Counted from the stretch's first letter, positions 30,525-40,324 are shown. The stretch: DNA of 64,000 bases from MESE01 sp036675035 (GCA_036675035.1 JAKFFO010000155.1:25469-89468), one strand, 5' to 3'. The notes: generated from the letters alone by a model not told the origin. Numbers and translations: made by a program.

Positions 30525-31255
30525 ACCGCCCCCAGCAGGAACACCTTGAGCATGCTCGCATCGCTGCCCTGCATCTGCAACGCAACCTGCAGTCCGGTCA
30601 ACGTCGTTTGATTCAACACCGGCGACGGATTTCCAGCGGCAGGATTGCCGGCCGACGGCGTCATGATCGAGCCTTTCGAAGTCCTTGCCGGCGCTTCCGG
30701 TGCTTCGAGATTGGCATTTACCTCACCCCAGCCCTTCGGGCCCCACAGTCGCATCGTCATTGCAGTAACGCCCGATTGCAGCCGCACTTCCTGTCCCGTT
30801 TCGATATCGCTTTCCGCAGCAGTCCACAAGCGGTCCAGCTCGGCCAGATCCCGGGTGCCGACCGATTCACGGCGGGTCAGCACACCATCCCGGACCCGAT
30901 ACGTAACCACCTGCAAACGGGACGGCTGATTTTCCGCAAATACCTTGCGTATCAGCATGATGCGATCGCGATCGATTACAAGAGGCGCACGATCAGGCGC
31001 GCTTTTCCCGGTTACGACCTGCGCAAAATCATTCTGCATCTGTGCAAATGCCAGCTGCATGCCGCGGGTCTGCTCCAGGTCTTCGTTCAGCGCGACGCGC
31101 GCGCGCACAATACTGTCCAGGCCGCGCCATCCCAGCACCGCCACAAATGCCAGCACGCTGATGGCAACCAGCAGCTCGATCAGCGTCAAGCCGCATTGTC
31201 CGCGCCGCTGCCCGGATAAGAATCCGATGCGGCAGTTTGCTTTGTTACTGCTCAT
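30521..31255 (-). CDS. gspJ: type II secretion minor pseudopilin GspJ
   Basis: 244 residues. Type IV prepilin leader with a cleavage context of QCG before LTLIELLVAISVLAFVA; the first mature residue is Leu rather than the usual Phe, and Glu5 is kept. GspJ segments such as MQLAFAQMQNDFAQV and VTAMTMRLWG are visible. The C-terminus has a small Ala/Pro/Asn insert (about 195-215). It overlaps gspI by 11 bases. Confidence 0.9.
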   Translation of the reverse strand: MSSNKANCRIGFLSGQRRGQCGLTLIELLVAISVLAFVAVLGWRGLDSIVRARVALNEDLEQTRGMQLAFAQMQNDFAQVVTGKSAPDRAPLVIDRDRIMLIRKVFAENQPSRLQVVTYRVRDGVLTRRESVGTRDLAELDRLWTAAESDIETGQEVRLQSGVTAMTMRLWGPKGWGEVNANLEAPEAPARTSKGSIMTPSAGNPAAGNPSPVLNQTTLTGLQVALQMQGSDASMLKVFLLGAV

Positions 31256-31649
31256 TCGGTACCACCTGGGTCAGCTTGATGATGCGGCGACCGATATCCT
31301 GCGGATCGAATACGCTAACCTCGACCCTGCGGAAATAGGGATTGGGTGTGGCAAATACATTTTCTTCGCAAGTGAACTGCAGATCTCCTTGCGGACATTC
31401 GAACTTGCGTTGCCCGGTCGGCGGCCATTCCCGGGCAAGACGGATTTGCGTCAAGCGGTTTTCGGCTGACCAGGTGGCCATCATCGATGCGCGCAAGTCG
31501 CTGCTGTTCTGCGTCAGACTACCGATTGCGCGCAGGCTCGCACCCAGCGCCGTCCCGACAATGACAAGCGCGACCAGTACTTCGAGCAAAGTAAATCCAT
31601 CTCGATAGCGACGGGCACGCCGTGCAGTCTGAATGCGCTCCGATTTCAT
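31245..31649 (-). CDS. gspI: type II secretion minor pseudopilin GspI
   Basis: 134 residues from ATG 31649, one base after the gspH stop. Prepilin leader ending RDG before FTLLEVLVALVIVGTAL, then the GspI-type ASMMATWSAENRLTQIRL. Two cysteines (CPQG, FTCEE) could form a disulphide. It nucleates the tip complex. Confidence 0.92.
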   Translation of the reverse strand: MKSERIQTARRARRYRDGFTLLEVLVALVIVGTALGASLRAIGSLTQNSSDLRASMMATWSAENRLTQIRLAREWPPTGQRKFECPQGDLQFTCEENVFATPNPYFRRVEVSVFDPQDIGRRIIKLTQVVPNEQ

Positions 31650-31650
31650 G

Positions 31651-32148
31651 TCATTCCACCACGAAGCGCCCGATACCGTCGGCGCGGATCGCAACGTTCG
31701 AATCGCGCACCGACAAGGTCAGCACAAATGGTTTATCCACCGGTTCTCGTCCAAAAATAATGCGCAACGCTTCAGAGTCGCCGGCCGGTGGCGGGCTGAT
31801 CGACATTGTCACGGGTGAGCGTTTGAATTCCCGTTCGCGCAGCAAGTCGTCCTGATCCAGCTCTTGCCAAACATTGTTTTCGCGCAGCAGGAATCGGTAG
31901 CTATCGGAATCGGCTTCGAACGCGATCGGACGATTGCGCAAAATTGCCTCGTCGCGCGCGAGCTGCAACAGCAATGCAATTCTTTGAGCGTCGTTTTGCA
32001 ATGCCTGTCGTTCACTCGGCATTGCATTGAAAGACACCATGCCGAGCATGATTCCGGCAATCACCATTACCACCAGCAGTTCAAGCAGCGTGAATCCCCG
32101 CGGTTGACGATACCTTGCCGCCACGCCCGTGCAGTTACGCGCGGTCAT
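31651..32148 (-). CDS. gspH: type II secretion minor pseudopilin GspH
   Basis: 165 residues from ATG 32148. Prepilin leader ending PRG before FTLLELLVVMVIAGIM, and a C-terminal beta domain with SVRDSNVAIRADGIGRF. An upstream in-frame start at 32235 would run into gspG and is rejected. It is a minor component near the tip of the pseudopilus. Confidence 0.9.
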   Translation of the reverse strand: MTARNCTGVAARYRQPRGFTLLELLVVMVIAGIMLGMVSFNAMPSERQALQNDAQRIALLLQLARDEAILRNRPIAFEADSDSYRFLLRENNVWQELDQDDLLREREFKRSPVTMSISPPPAGDSEALRIIFGREPVDKPFVLTLSVRDSNVAIRADGIGRFVVE

Positions 32149-32158
32149 ATATTCCTGC

Positions 32159-32617
32159 TTACAGATCCCAGGAACCGATATCGGCGTCATTGCCGGCGCC
32201 GCCAGGCTGGCCGTCTGCACCCAACGAGAACACATCGACCTCGCCCTTCACGCCCGGCGATAAATATTGATACGAGTTTTTCCATGGATCCAGCGGCAAG
32301 CGATCAAGATAGCCACCGGTTTTCCAGCCGTTGGCGGCTGGCCCTGAAGTCGGCTTGGTGATCAATGCCTGCAAGCCTTGCTCGGTGGTCGGATAGCGCT
32401 GGTTATCGAGCTTGTAGAGTTTGAGTGCTTGCATCACGGTTGCGATGTCCTGCCTGGCGGCAATAATGCGCGCATCATCGGTACGTCCCATTAACTTGGG
32501 AACAACCAACGCGGCGAGAATACCCATGATGACGACTACCACCATGATTTCGATCAGCGTGAAACCGCGCGAGCGGTTCCGGGCCGGCAATTGGGCGGAA
32601 AAAGAAAAATTGCTCAT
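32159..32617 (-). CDS. gspG: type II secretion major pseudopilin GspG
   Basis: 152 residues from ATG 32617. Prepilin leader ending SRG before FTLIEIMVVVVIMGILAALVVPKLMG, then ARQDIATVMQALKLYKLDN and the calcium-binding C-terminal loop with DVFSLGADGQPGG. It is the main subunit of the pseudopilus and the first gene of the twelve-gene run. AGTATA at 32653-32658 gives a possible minus-strand -10 (TATACT), with only a weak -35. Confidence 0.95.
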   Translation of the reverse strand: MSNFSFSAQLPARNRSRGFTLIEIMVVVVIMGILAALVVPKLMGRTDDARIIAARQDIATVMQALKLYKLDNQRYPTTEQGLQALITKPTSGPAANGWKTGGYLDRLPLDPWKNSYQYLSPGVKGEVDVFSLGADGQPGGAGNDADIGSWDL

Positions 32618-33112
32618 AAGAATTGTTTCTAAAAAGTGATAAGCGAAGTGGGAGTATAAAGCCAAGGAGGCGTCGAGAAATCGCGTTTGGTTTGATCCAA
32701 ATCTTATTTGGCGGCAATTTTTTTATTGCGATATGTGCTCCGACCTTGAAAATCATCAAAAGTGCCTTGGAACATCAACTGAATTTCGAAGCAGTATTAC
32801 ATGGATGTAATGTTAGAAGATTTAACGGGAAGATCTCGTCCAACGTGACCGGCTTGGGTGCTCTGCGCGATACGGCTTGTATTAACTACTGAAACACTAC
32901 TGCTGTTCAATGACAAAATAGATGAAGACTCATAACGCTAAAGTAAAGGCCTGTGTCCAATTATATTTATGCTTGACGATCGATAAACTTGAAACTTGAA
33001 TTTTCTAGGATCCACTTCGTAAACAGGAATATGCAGGAGCGAGATCCGATTGAAATCAGTATCAGCGCACTGCTATCCATGCAATGAACGCTACCAACCT
33101 GGGAGAACAACG
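32618..33112. other. 495-base AT-rich region upstream of gspG and the cupin gene
   Basis: No supported gene; a short frame at 32623-32892 has no recognisable character. Contains the inverted repeat ATTACAT-GG-ATGTAAT at 32796-32811. The base composition is clearly richer in A and T than the flanking genes, as expected of a divergent control region for secretion genes and the cupin. Confidence 0.6.
32796..32811. promoter_or_regulatory. candidate operator, 7-bp inverted repeat
   Basis: ATTACAT and ATGTAAT around GG, in the gspG/cupin divergent region. It is a plausible site for a dimeric regulator, with no evidence for which one. Confidence 0.3.
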
Positions 33113-33445
33113 ATGTCCTTACCTCATGCAACATCAGGCGAAGTAATCAACATTCGTCCGTTAAGCGGCAAGCTCAGGGAATCGGTTTCGACCGCATTGT
33201 TCAAGGCGTCCGAGCTCGAAGTGATGCGCCTGGTCCTTGAAGCCGGCAAGGAGATACCCGAACATAGCGTGCCCGGAGAAATCACAATCCTTTGTCTTGA
33301 AGGCGCTATCGAGTTGCGCGCGCATGGCCGGGCTCAGCCTCTGCGGCAAGGAGAAATGATGTACCTGGCCGGCAACCAGCCTTATTCGATCCACGCCATG
33401 GACGATGCTTCGGTATTGATGACCGTTTCCTTGCGGCGTGAATGA
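33113..33445 (+). CDS. small cupin-domain protein
   Basis: 110 residues from ATG 33113, with GGGAG upstream. One beta-barrel cupin fold: conserved PEHSVPGEITILCLEG and a second motif around EMMYLAGNQPYSIHA. The first motif has only one His, so metal binding is doubtful. Substrate unknown. It converges on gpsA with 30 bases between. Confidence 0.8.
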   Translation: MSLPHATSGEVINIRPLSGKLRESVSTALFKASELEVMRLVLEAGKEIPEHSVPGEITILCLEGAIELRAHGRAQPLRQGEMMYLAGNQPYSIHAMDDASVLMTVSLRRE

Positions 33446-33475
33446 CGGACCCTAATCCAATGTATGGCGCAACAG

Positions 33476-34480
33476 CTATTCTTGCCGTGGATCGCGAGAC
33501 AGCAATTGCGCAACCGTAGACTGGGGCGACGCGCCATCGAACAGTACCGCCGCGACTGCCGTGGCGATCGGCATGTCTATATTGTTTTCAAGCGCCAGCG
33601 ACCGCACTGCGCGCGCGCATTGCACCCCTTCCGCCACATGGCCCAGCTCGGCCACGATGGCATCGAGCGATTTTCCCTGTGCCAGCGCAAGCCCCACTTT
33701 GCGATTGCGCGAAAGATCGCCGGTACAGGTCAGGATCAGGTCGCCCACGCCGGTCAATCCCATGAATGTCTCCGGGCGTCCGCCCAATGCCACGCCCAGC
33801 CTGGTAATTTCCGCCAATCCTCGGGTGATCAATGCGGCGCGTGCGTTCAAGCCGAGACCCATGCCGTCGACTACGCCTGACGCGATCGCCAGAATATTTT
33901 TTACTGCGGCGCCGACTTCGACGCCTATCACGTCGTCGGTCGAGTAAACGCGGACGCTATTGCCATGCAAGGCATGAACCACTCGCTCGCACAACGTCGC
34001 ATCGGCGGATGCGATCGTGAGCGCGCAAGGCAATCCGCGCGCGACCTCTTGTGCAAACGAAGGTCCCGACAAAACGCCTGCCGGAATTAAAGGGTCCAGA
34101 ATGTCACGCACCAGCTGATGCGGCAGCAAACGGCTGCCGTCTTCAAACCCCTTGCATAACCAGACGATATTTGGCAGCGGATGGAATTGCAGTCGCTGCA
34201 GCAACGAGCGTAAGCCGGCAACCGACGTGGCAACGATCAACAATCCGTCGTCCGTTTTCCCATTTGCGGCCACATGGGCGAGCGCCTCGTCAAAATCCGC
34301 TGTAACGCTCAAGCCGTCAGGCAGGCTGAAACCCGGCAGATATTCGGCATTCTCCCGCCTTATCGAAGCAGCGCGCATTGCCTGTGCATCCCGGCCCCAC
34401 AATACAATCCTGTGCCGATCGGCCAGCGCGATGGCCAGCGCCGTACCCCAAGCGCCGGCGCCGAGTATTGTGATGTTCAT
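33476..34480 (-). CDS. gpsA: glycerol-3-phosphate dehydrogenase [NAD(P)+]
   Basis: 334 residues. N-terminal dinucleotide motif [10 protein letters not shown] (7-16), then [13 protein letters not shown] and the catalytic-lysine region [13 protein letters not shown]. Makes sn-glycerol 3-phosphate for phospholipid synthesis in the cytoplasm. It is the last gene of a minus-strand group with the rhodanese, grxC, secB and SH3 genes, the same neighbours as in E. coli apart from the SH3 gene. Confidence 0.96.
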   Translation of the reverse strand: MNITILGAGAWGTALAIALADRHRIVLWGRDAQAMRAASIRRENAEYLPGFSLPDGLSVTADFDEALAHVAANGKTDDGLLIVATSVAGLRSLLQRLQFHPLPNIVWLCKGFEDGSRLLPHQLVRDILDPLIPAGVLSGPSFAQEVARGLPCALTIASADATLCERVVHALHGNSVRVYSTDDVIGVEVGAAVKNILAIASGVVDGMGLGLNARAALITRGLAEITRLGVALGGRPETFMGLTGVGDLILTCTGDLSRNRKVGLALAQGKSLDAIVAELGHVAEGVQCARAVRSLALENNIDMPIATAVAAVLFDGASPQSTVAQLLSRDPRQE

Positions 34481-34517
34481 GTTTTAATGAAAGGGAGAAA
34501 TTCGAAGCATGCCAGCG

Positions 34518-34967
34518 CTATTCGCCCCAGACCTCGGTCGCCTTGATGTAACCACCCTGGCCGTCGCGATGCTTGACCTTGACCCAGCCGGATGCAACCG
34601 GCTCGGTCAGCTCGAACAGTACACCCTTGTCGGCCGTTAAAACCACGGCGCTTTTCTCGTCGCCGGCGGCCCGCACTTTCGCGCCAGGCGCTGTGGTAAC
34701 CACGTGGCGGGCTGGATTCAAGACCTTCGATTCAACCCATGACAGTTCGCCGCCAGCGTCGCGTACCTTGCTCCATTCACCATAGGTCAATACCACTTCA
34801 ACCGGCATTTCGCGCGGCGCGACGTACACCTTCCGACCTTTGTGAGAAGGTGCATCATAAAGAACGGCCGGAGCCGGCCCGACCGACTTGAACTCGACTG
34901 CATGGGCCGCACCGGCGACAGCAGTCAGGCAGACGGCGGCAACGGCAAGCAATTGAATCGTTCTCAA
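34518..34967 (-). CDS. exported protein with bacterial SH3-like repeats
   Basis: 149 residues. Signal peptide about 1-23 (AGAAHA), then two SH3b-like segments (about 30-85 and 92-145; EWSKVRDAGGELSWVES and SGWVKVKHRDGQGGYIK). Probably periplasmic and binding peptidoglycan or a protein partner. Lies between secB and gpsA. Confidence 0.85.
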   Translation of the reverse strand: MRTIQLLAVAAVCLTAVAGAAHAVEFKSVGPAPAVLYDAPSHKGRKVYVAPREMPVEVVLTYGEWSKVRDAGGELSWVESKVLNPARHVVTTAPGAKVRAAGDEKSAVVLTADKGVLFELTEPVASGWVKVKHRDGQGGYIKATEVWGE

Positions 34968-35036
34968 GGCACCTCCGGAATGAATTGGCTGAAAACCGCT
35001 CCTGTCCGACTGTCGGAGCAGTAACGCGTTGGCGAT

Positions 35037-35534
35037 TTAATGTTTGGCTGCGGTACCGTCCGGCATCACGAGGCCCGTGCCGTTCGCCTGCTGCTGTTGC
35101 TCGGCCAGCGCCTGAAGGCGTTGCTGATAAAACACCTCGAAATTGATTTCGGACAGATGAACAGGTGGAAAGCCGGCACGAGTGATGATGTCCGCAATAT
35201 TGGCGCGCAAATACGGATAAACAATGTTCGGGCACCCGATACCGAGCAGCGGATCGAGTTGCTCGGCGGGGATATTGCGTGCCTCGAAAATTCCGGCCTG
35301 CTTACCTTCCACCAGAAATGCAACCTTGTCGTTGATTTTTGCCGTTACCGTAATGGTTACGGTCGATTCAAAAATACCTTCCGCCAGCGGCTCTGCACCA
35401 ACGTCGACTGCCACTTCCATGTTGGGAGCCTCCTGTTCCAGGAATATCCCGGGAGAATTCGGCTGTTCGAGCGACAGGTCCTTCAGGTAAACACGCTGAA
35501 TTTGAAAAATTGGTTGCTGGTTTTCGTCTGCCAT
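35037..35534 (-). CDS. secB: protein-export chaperone SecB
   Basis: 165 residues. Starts [21 protein letters not shown] and carries the SecA-contact region [14 protein letters not shown] with [13 protein letters not shown]. It holds precursors unfolded for SecA. Downstream of grxC; this pairing is conserved in proteobacteria. Confidence 0.97.
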   Translation of the reverse strand: MADENQQPIFQIQRVYLKDLSLEQPNSPGIFLEQEAPNMEVAVDVGAEPLAEGIFESTVTITVTAKINDKVAFLVEGKQAGIFEARNIPAEQLDPLLGIGCPNIVYPYLRANIADIITRAGFPPVHLSEINFEVFYQQRLQALAEQQQQANGTGLVMPDGTAAKH

Positions 35535-35620
35535 TGAAGCACCTTGAAAAATTTGAGAAAACGGCGATTGTACCTTTGCCGGTATTGCGGCGGCGAATAA
35601 TCAAACGCTCCGACTGATGC

Positions 35621-35884
35621 CTATGCGCCCTGCAGCAGAGGATCAAGTTTGCCCTCCCGATCCAGCGCACTTAAATCATCGAAACCGCCGACATGCGTGT
35701 CGCCGATATAAATTTGCGGAACGGTGCGGCGCCCGGTTTTCTGCATCATTTCGGTACGCTGGACCGGATCCAGATCAATCCTGATCTTGTCGATGACATC
35801 GACGCCCTTCGCCTTCAGCAGGCGCTCGGCCATGGTGCAGTAAGGACAGATCCCAGTGCTATACATTACGACACGCGCAGTCAT
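35621..35884 (-). CDS. grxC: glutaredoxin 3
   Basis: 87 residues. Active site CPYC near residue 14, TVPQIYIG (cis-proline loop) and GGFDDLSAL (glutathione-binding). A dithiol glutaredoxin reducing protein disulphides and glutathione mixed disulphides in the cytoplasm. Confidence 0.96.
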   Translation of the reverse strand: MTARVVMYSTGICPYCTMAERLLKAKGVDVIDKIRIDLDPVQRTEMMQKTGRRTVPQIYIGDTHVGGFDDLSALDREGKLDPLLQGA

Positions 35885-35900
35885 GCTATCTATCCTTTCG

Positions 35901-36302
35901 TTATTTTACGAGCGGCATGCCCTGAGTCTGCCAGGCCGCCAAACCACCGGTCAAACTGAACACGTCGCTGAAGCCGGCATGCTTGAGTTGTGATGCCGCC
36001 TTTGACGAGCGGGCTCCCGATGCACATACGACAATGACCGTTTTCGACTTGAGCTTGTCGAGTTCGCCTACCCTTTTCGGCAATTCGCCGAGCGGAATAT
36101 TTTTCGCGTCACGAATGTGGCCACCGGCAAATTCGGCAGGATCACGCACGTCGAGAACCACGGTTTTGCCCTGATTGATCATCTGGGTCGCCTGCAGGAT
36201 GGAGACCTTGTTGCCGCGCTGTTGCAGGACGGGCCACAGTAGGGCGCCTCCCGAAATGAGCACCAATCCGAACAGCCAAATGTTGTTAATGATGAATTCC
36301 AC
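35901..36302 (-). CDS. membrane-anchored rhodanese-like protein (YibN type)
   Basis: 133 residues. An N-terminal membrane helix (about 6-24) and one rhodanese domain with the active-site loop VCASGARSS (catalytic Cys) and a preceding DVRDPAEFAGGHI. Sulphur acceptor unknown. First gene of the grxC-secB-gpsA group, divergent from gpmA. Confidence 0.88.
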   Translation of the reverse strand: MEFIINNIWLFGLVLISGGALLWPVLQQRGNKVSILQATQMINQGKTVVLDVRDPAEFAGGHIRDAKNIPLGELPKRVGELDKLKSKTVIVVCASGARSSKAASQLKHAGFSDVFSLTGGLAAWQTQGMPLVK

Positions 36303-36409
36303 GAGTTTCCAATGGTGTTATGTAATACGCGCATTATAAAATAGAAGGCGAAACGCAATACAAACCCCGATTTCAAACCACGAAATTTTTCATCATCTCT
36401 TACTTCACC

Positions 36410-37156
36410 ATGTACAAAATCGTATTGATGCGCCACGGAGAGTCCACATGGAATCTCGATAACCGCTTTACCGGCTGGACCGACGTCGACCTTACCGAAA
36501 AAGGCATAGCCGAAGCACGGCATGCCGGAAAATTGCTGCAGGAAGCCGGCTTTACCTTCGACATTGCCTACACATCGGTATTGAAGCGCGCCATCCGTAC
36601 TCTCTGGACCACGCTCGATGAAATGGACTTGATGTGGTTGCCGGTAGTGCACAGCTGGCGCCTGAACGAACGCCATTACGGCGCGCTGCAAGGATTGAAC
36701 AAGGCAGAAACTGCCGCGTTGTATGGCGATGAGCAAGTGCTGATATGGCGGCGCAGCTACGATACGCCGCCGAATCCGCTGGATCCGAACGACCCGCGTG
36801 CGTCCTATGGCGATCCGCGCTACGCAAAGCTCAAGCGCGAGGAAATTCCTCTGACAGAATGCCTGAAAGACACGGTCGCACGCGTCATGCCGATCTGGAA
36901 CGAGTCGATCGTTCCGGCCATCCGTGCCGGCAAACGCATCATCATCTCGGCCCACGGAAACAGCCTGCGTGCGCTGATCAAGTCGCTGGACGGCATCAGC
37001 GACAAGGATATCGTCGGATTGAACATTCCGAATGGCCAGCCGCTGGTGTATGAACTCGATGCCGATCTGAAACCGATCAAGAGCTACTACCTGGGCGACC
37101 CGGCCGCGATCGAAGCGGCGATGAAAGCGGTCGCAACGCAAGGCAAGGCGAAATAA
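36410..37156 (+). CDS. gpmA: 2,3-bisphosphoglycerate-dependent phosphoglycerate mutase
   Basis: 248 residues. Phosphohistidine motif [10 protein letters not shown] (His at 9), then [11 protein letters not shown] and [10 protein letters not shown] with the second His. Interconverts 3- and 2-phosphoglycerate in glycolysis. Followed after 4 bases by the EnvC-like gene. Confidence 0.97.
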   Translation: MYKIVLMRHGESTWNLDNRFTGWTDVDLTEKGIAEARHAGKLLQEAGFTFDIAYTSVLKRAIRTLWTTLDEMDLMWLPVVHSWRLNERHYGALQGLNKAETAALYGDEQVLIWRRSYDTPPNPLDPNDPRASYGDPRYAKLKREEIPLTECLKDTVARVMPIWNESIVPAIRAGKRIIISAHGNSLRALIKSLDGISDKDIVGLNIPNGQPLVYELDADLKPIKSYYLGDPAAIEAAMKAVATQGKAK

Positions 37157-37160
37157 TATT

Positions 37161-38606
37161 TTGCGCATACGATCCGTTTGCCGCGCCGGCCGCGAAAACA
37201 GTCCGAAGGCGGCATGCCCGACGCGCTTTCAGTCGTCGAAAATAGCCACGTCGCTGGTGCTGGCAACCTTGCTGCTGGGCGGACTATCGTCTGCATGGGC
37301 GGCCAAACCCACAGAGCGCAGCAAGCAGAAACAAATCGCCGAGTCGGAGCGCGCGGCATTGCGCAAAAAACTCGCCGATCTCAAACACGATATAAACCGA
37401 ACCGAAACCGCAAAAAGTCATGCGGCAGATGAGCTTGCGGAATCCGAATCGGCAATCTCGCAGGCAAACCGCTCATTGCATGAGCTTGCGAAAGAACAAC
37501 GAGAAACCACGGCAAAACTCAACCGGATCAACAAGGAGAAAATTGAACTCGCCGCCGCGGTCGACGCGCAACAAAAACAATTGTCCACGCTATTGAAAGA
37601 ACAATACGTCACGGGCAATGAGGATCGCATCAAGCTCTTGTTTTCCGGCGACAATCCAAATCGTATCAGTCGCGATTTGCAGTATATGGGTTATGTGTCG
37701 CAGGCACAGGCGAAGCTGATCGATTCGCTGCGCACCAGCCTTCAGGCGGTCGAGATCAATCGGGCGGAAGCTGAAAATGCGCGCAATGAACTGAATGAGA
37801 TAGCCCAGGAAGAGCGCGAGCACAAGGCGTTGCTTGAACGGGAAAAGACAAAGCGAGCCGCATTACTGAAAAACCTGTCGAATAAGCTTGCGGCACAGCG
37901 CAAGGAAGCCGGCGCCATCGAGCGCGACGATAAGCGGCTTGCAGGTCTGGTTGGCAAGCTGTCCAGGCTGATAGAACAGCAACGAAAAGCGGATGCGGCC
38001 AAGGCCGAACGCCAACGCCAGGCAGCCCGGACCAGAGCGGAAAAAGAAAAGCAGCGCATCGCACCTGCGGCGAACGACGTAAAAACCGCGACATCGAATC
38101 GACAAAAGAATCCGAATCCGATCGAAGACGATGAAAACCCGTCGAAATCACTTGCCCGTAATGAACTCACACCGGAATCGAATGTCCAAAATGGCGTGTC
38201 CGGGAATGCATTCAGCTTGTTGCGCGGACGCTTGCGCTTGCCGGTAAAAGGCGACTTGCTCGCGACATTTGGCGCCAAGCGCAGCGAGGGGCCGAACTGG
38301 AAAGGCTTGTTTATCGCCGCGTCCGAGGGTTCCGACGTAAAGTCCGTGGCCGACGGGCAAGTCGTCTTCGCGGACTGGCTGCGCGGATTTGGCAATTTGA
38401 TCATCGTGGACCATGGCGGCCAGTACATGACGATTTATGGCAACAATCAATCCGTTCTTAAACGCGCCGGAGATATGGTGAGGACCGGAGATATCATTGC
38501 CCGGGCAGGCAATAGCGGCGGCAACGAACAATCGGGTTTATACTTTGAAATGCGGCATCAGGGCCGTCCGTTTGACCCTGCAGCCTGGATTGTCGGGCTC
38601 AGGTAA
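37161..38606 (+). CDS. EnvC-like amidase activator (LytM/M23 domain)
   Basis: 481 residues from a TTG at 37161; no ATG fits, and the signal-peptide segment (about 28-47, ending SSAWA) follows. Long coiled coil (about 55-320), a low-complexity linker, and a C-terminal LytM domain (about 365-475). The metal ligands are degenerate (WKGLFI in place of the HxGxD-type motif; LYFEMRHQG at the end), so it should activate AmiA/B-type amidases at the septum rather than cut peptidoglycan itself. Pairing with a CtpA protease next door is typical. Confidence 0.87.
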   Translation: MRIRSVCRAGRENSPKAACPTRFQSSKIATSLVLATLLLGGLSSAWAAKPTERSKQKQIAESERAALRKKLADLKHDINRTETAKSHAADELAESESAISQANRSLHELAKEQRETTAKLNRINKEKIELAAAVDAQQKQLSTLLKEQYVTGNEDRIKLLFSGDNPNRISRDLQYMGYVSQAQAKLIDSLRTSLQAVEINRAEAENARNELNEIAQEEREHKALLEREKTKRAALLKNLSNKLAAQRKEAGAIERDDKRLAGLVGKLSRLIEQQRKADAAKAERQRQAARTRAEKEKQRIAPAANDVKTATSNRQKNPNPIEDDENPSKSLARNELTPESNVQNGVSGNAFSLLRGRLRLPVKGDLLATFGAKRSEGPNWKGLFIAASEGSDVKSVADGQVVFADWLRGFGNLIIVDHGGQYMTIYGNNQSVLKRAGDMVRTGDIIARAGNSGGNEQSGLYFEMRHQGRPFDPAAWIVGLR

Positions 38607-38620
38607 CTTTTAGGTGAGAC

Positions 38621-40087
38621 ATGGGTAGCAAGATCAAGAATTTCAGCCTTATCGGTTTGGGCATCCTGGCAGGCGTCGCCGGCTCGATGCAATTCGAGGC
38701 ATTGGCGCAGAAAAGCGCCGGATCGCCACTACCGATCGAAGAACTGCGGCAACTGGCCGATGTGTTCGGATTGATCAAGACCGATTATGTCGAGTCGGTC
38801 GAAGACAAGAAACTGCTGACCGAAGCGATTTCCGGCATGGTTGCTTCGCTCGACCCGCACTCCGCCTATCTCGACAAGAAAGCGTTCAAGGAACTGCGTG
38901 AGGGAACGCAGGGAAAATTCGTCGGACTCGGCATCGAAGTCGGTATGGAAGACGGCTACGTCAAGGTCATTTCACCGATCGAGGATTCCCCCGCATTCAA
39001 GGCCGGACTCAAGGCGGGCGACCTGATCACGCGCCTCGACAGCACGCCGGTCAAGGGGATGACGCTGGATGAAGCGGTCAAGCGCATGCGGGGCGAACCC
39101 AATACCAAGATCACGCTGACGATCGCGCGCAAGGAAGAAGACCGGCCGCTGATTGTCACGATCATCCGACAGGAAATTCGCGTACAGAGCGTCAAATCCA
39201 AAATCGTCGAACCCGGTTACGCGTGGTTGCGCGTGGCGCAATTCCAGGAGCCGACGGTCGATGACATGGCGAAGAAAATCAATGCGATCTACGCCCAGGA
39301 CCCGAATCTCAAGGGACTGGTGCTCGACTTGCGCAACGATCCGGGCGGTGTCTTGCCTGGCGCGATCGGCGTATCGGCGGCATTCCTGCCGAAAGACGTC
39401 GAAATCGTGTCGACCAATGGCCAATTGCCGGATTCCAAGCAAACATTCTACGCGCGCCGCGAGTATTATGCGTCCCGCATGGTCGGCGACCCGCTCGCGA
39501 AATTGCCGGAGGCTATTAAAAAGGTAAAGATGGTGGTGCTGGTCAATGCCGGCTCGGCATCGGCGTCCGAGATCGTGGCCGGCGCGCTGCAGGATTACAA
39601 GCGTGCGACCATCATGGGTACGCAAACCTTCGGCAAAGGCTCGGTGCAGACGATCCGTCAACTCTCCGCCGATACGGCAATCAAGCTGACGACCGCGCGT
39701 TATTACACGCCGAAAGGCCGTTCCATTCAGGCCAAGGGAATCGTGCCCGATCTGATGGTCGACGAGACGGCGGACGGCGATGGCTTGAATGGCCTGCGGT
39801 TGCGCGAAGCCGATTTGACCAAGCATCTGTCCAACGATCCAGCCAAAGCCGAAGAGGAAAAGCGGAAATTTGACGCACTGGAAGAAGAGCAGCGTATGGC
39901 CGCTCTCGAGAAAAGGCGCAAACCGGTTGAATTCGGCGGCAAGGATGATTTCCAGCTTGCGCAGGCGCTGAATCACTTGAAAGGTTTGCCGGTCCAGTTA
40001 TCCAAGGCAAAAATCGAAAGCAAGGAAGAGCCGAGCATCAACGACGACAAGAGCAAGGACGACAAGAAGAACGATGAAAAAAAATAG
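38621..40087 (+). CDS. C-terminal processing peptidase (S41, CtpA-like)
   Basis: 488 residues. N-terminal signal or anchor (about 8-29), a PDZ domain (about 90-170, GKFVGLGIEVGMEDGYVKV), then the S41 core with the serine/lysine dyad: S314 in GSASASE and K339 in FGKGSVQT. The C-terminus after about 455 is highly charged (Lys/Asp/Glu). Periplasmic protease that trims or degrades envelope proteins. An intrinsic terminator follows at 40114. Confidence 0.93.
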   Translation: MGSKIKNFSLIGLGILAGVAGSMQFEALAQKSAGSPLPIEELRQLADVFGLIKTDYVESVEDKKLLTEAISGMVASLDPHSAYLDKKAFKELREGTQGKFVGLGIEVGMEDGYVKVISPIEDSPAFKAGLKAGDLITRLDSTPVKGMTLDEAVKRMRGEPNTKITLTIARKEEDRPLIVTIIRQEIRVQSVKSKIVEPGYAWLRVAQFQEPTVDDMAKKINAIYAQDPNLKGLVLDLRNDPGGVLPGAIGVSAAFLPKDVEIVSTNGQLPDSKQTFYARREYYASRMVGDPLAKLPEAIKKVKMVVLVNAGSASASEIVAGALQDYKRATIMGTQTFGKGSVQTIRQLSADTAIKLTTARYYTPKGRSIQAKGIVPDLMVDETADGDGLNGLRLREADLTKHLSNDPAKAEEEKRKFDALEEEQRMAALEKRRKPVEFGGKDDFQLAQALNHLKGLPVQLSKAKIESKEEPSINDDKSKDDKKNDEKK

Positions 40088-40113
40088 TCTTCATTCTCGA
40101 TAACCGCCAAACC

Positions 40114-40140
40114 AGGCCGCAGCAATGCGGCCTTTTTTTT
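40114..40140 (+). terminator. intrinsic terminator after ctpA
   Basis: AGGCCGCA (40114-40121), loop GCAA, TGCGGCCT (40126-40133), then a run of T to 40140. A textbook rho-independent terminator closing gpmA-envC-ctpA. Confidence 0.9.
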
Positions 40141-40324
40141 CGCCTGAGCCGATTTTTCCAGTTGTTCAACCGGCCGTTTTCTGGCCGGCGTTGTGCATTC
40201 CTGCCTGCGGGCCGGATCCATTTCACCATTTCACAGACAAATGGCATGCCACCTGAAATCCCTGCGTCAGCCTCGCCGCCGGCGTGGCGATGAGAAGAGA
40301 TCGAATTCGCTGCCGCGAATCGGA

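Noticed and set aside
32623..32892. 89-codon frame upstream of gspG
   Set aside because: No ribosome-binding site and no recognisable character; in AT-rich control DNA.
36179..37168. 329-codon minus-strand frame
   Set aside because: Shadow of gpmA and its upstream region; the gpmA motifs are on the other strand.
38972..39976. 334-codon frame on the minus strand
   Set aside because: Antisense shadow of the CtpA-like protease, which has a complete PDZ and catalytic dyad.
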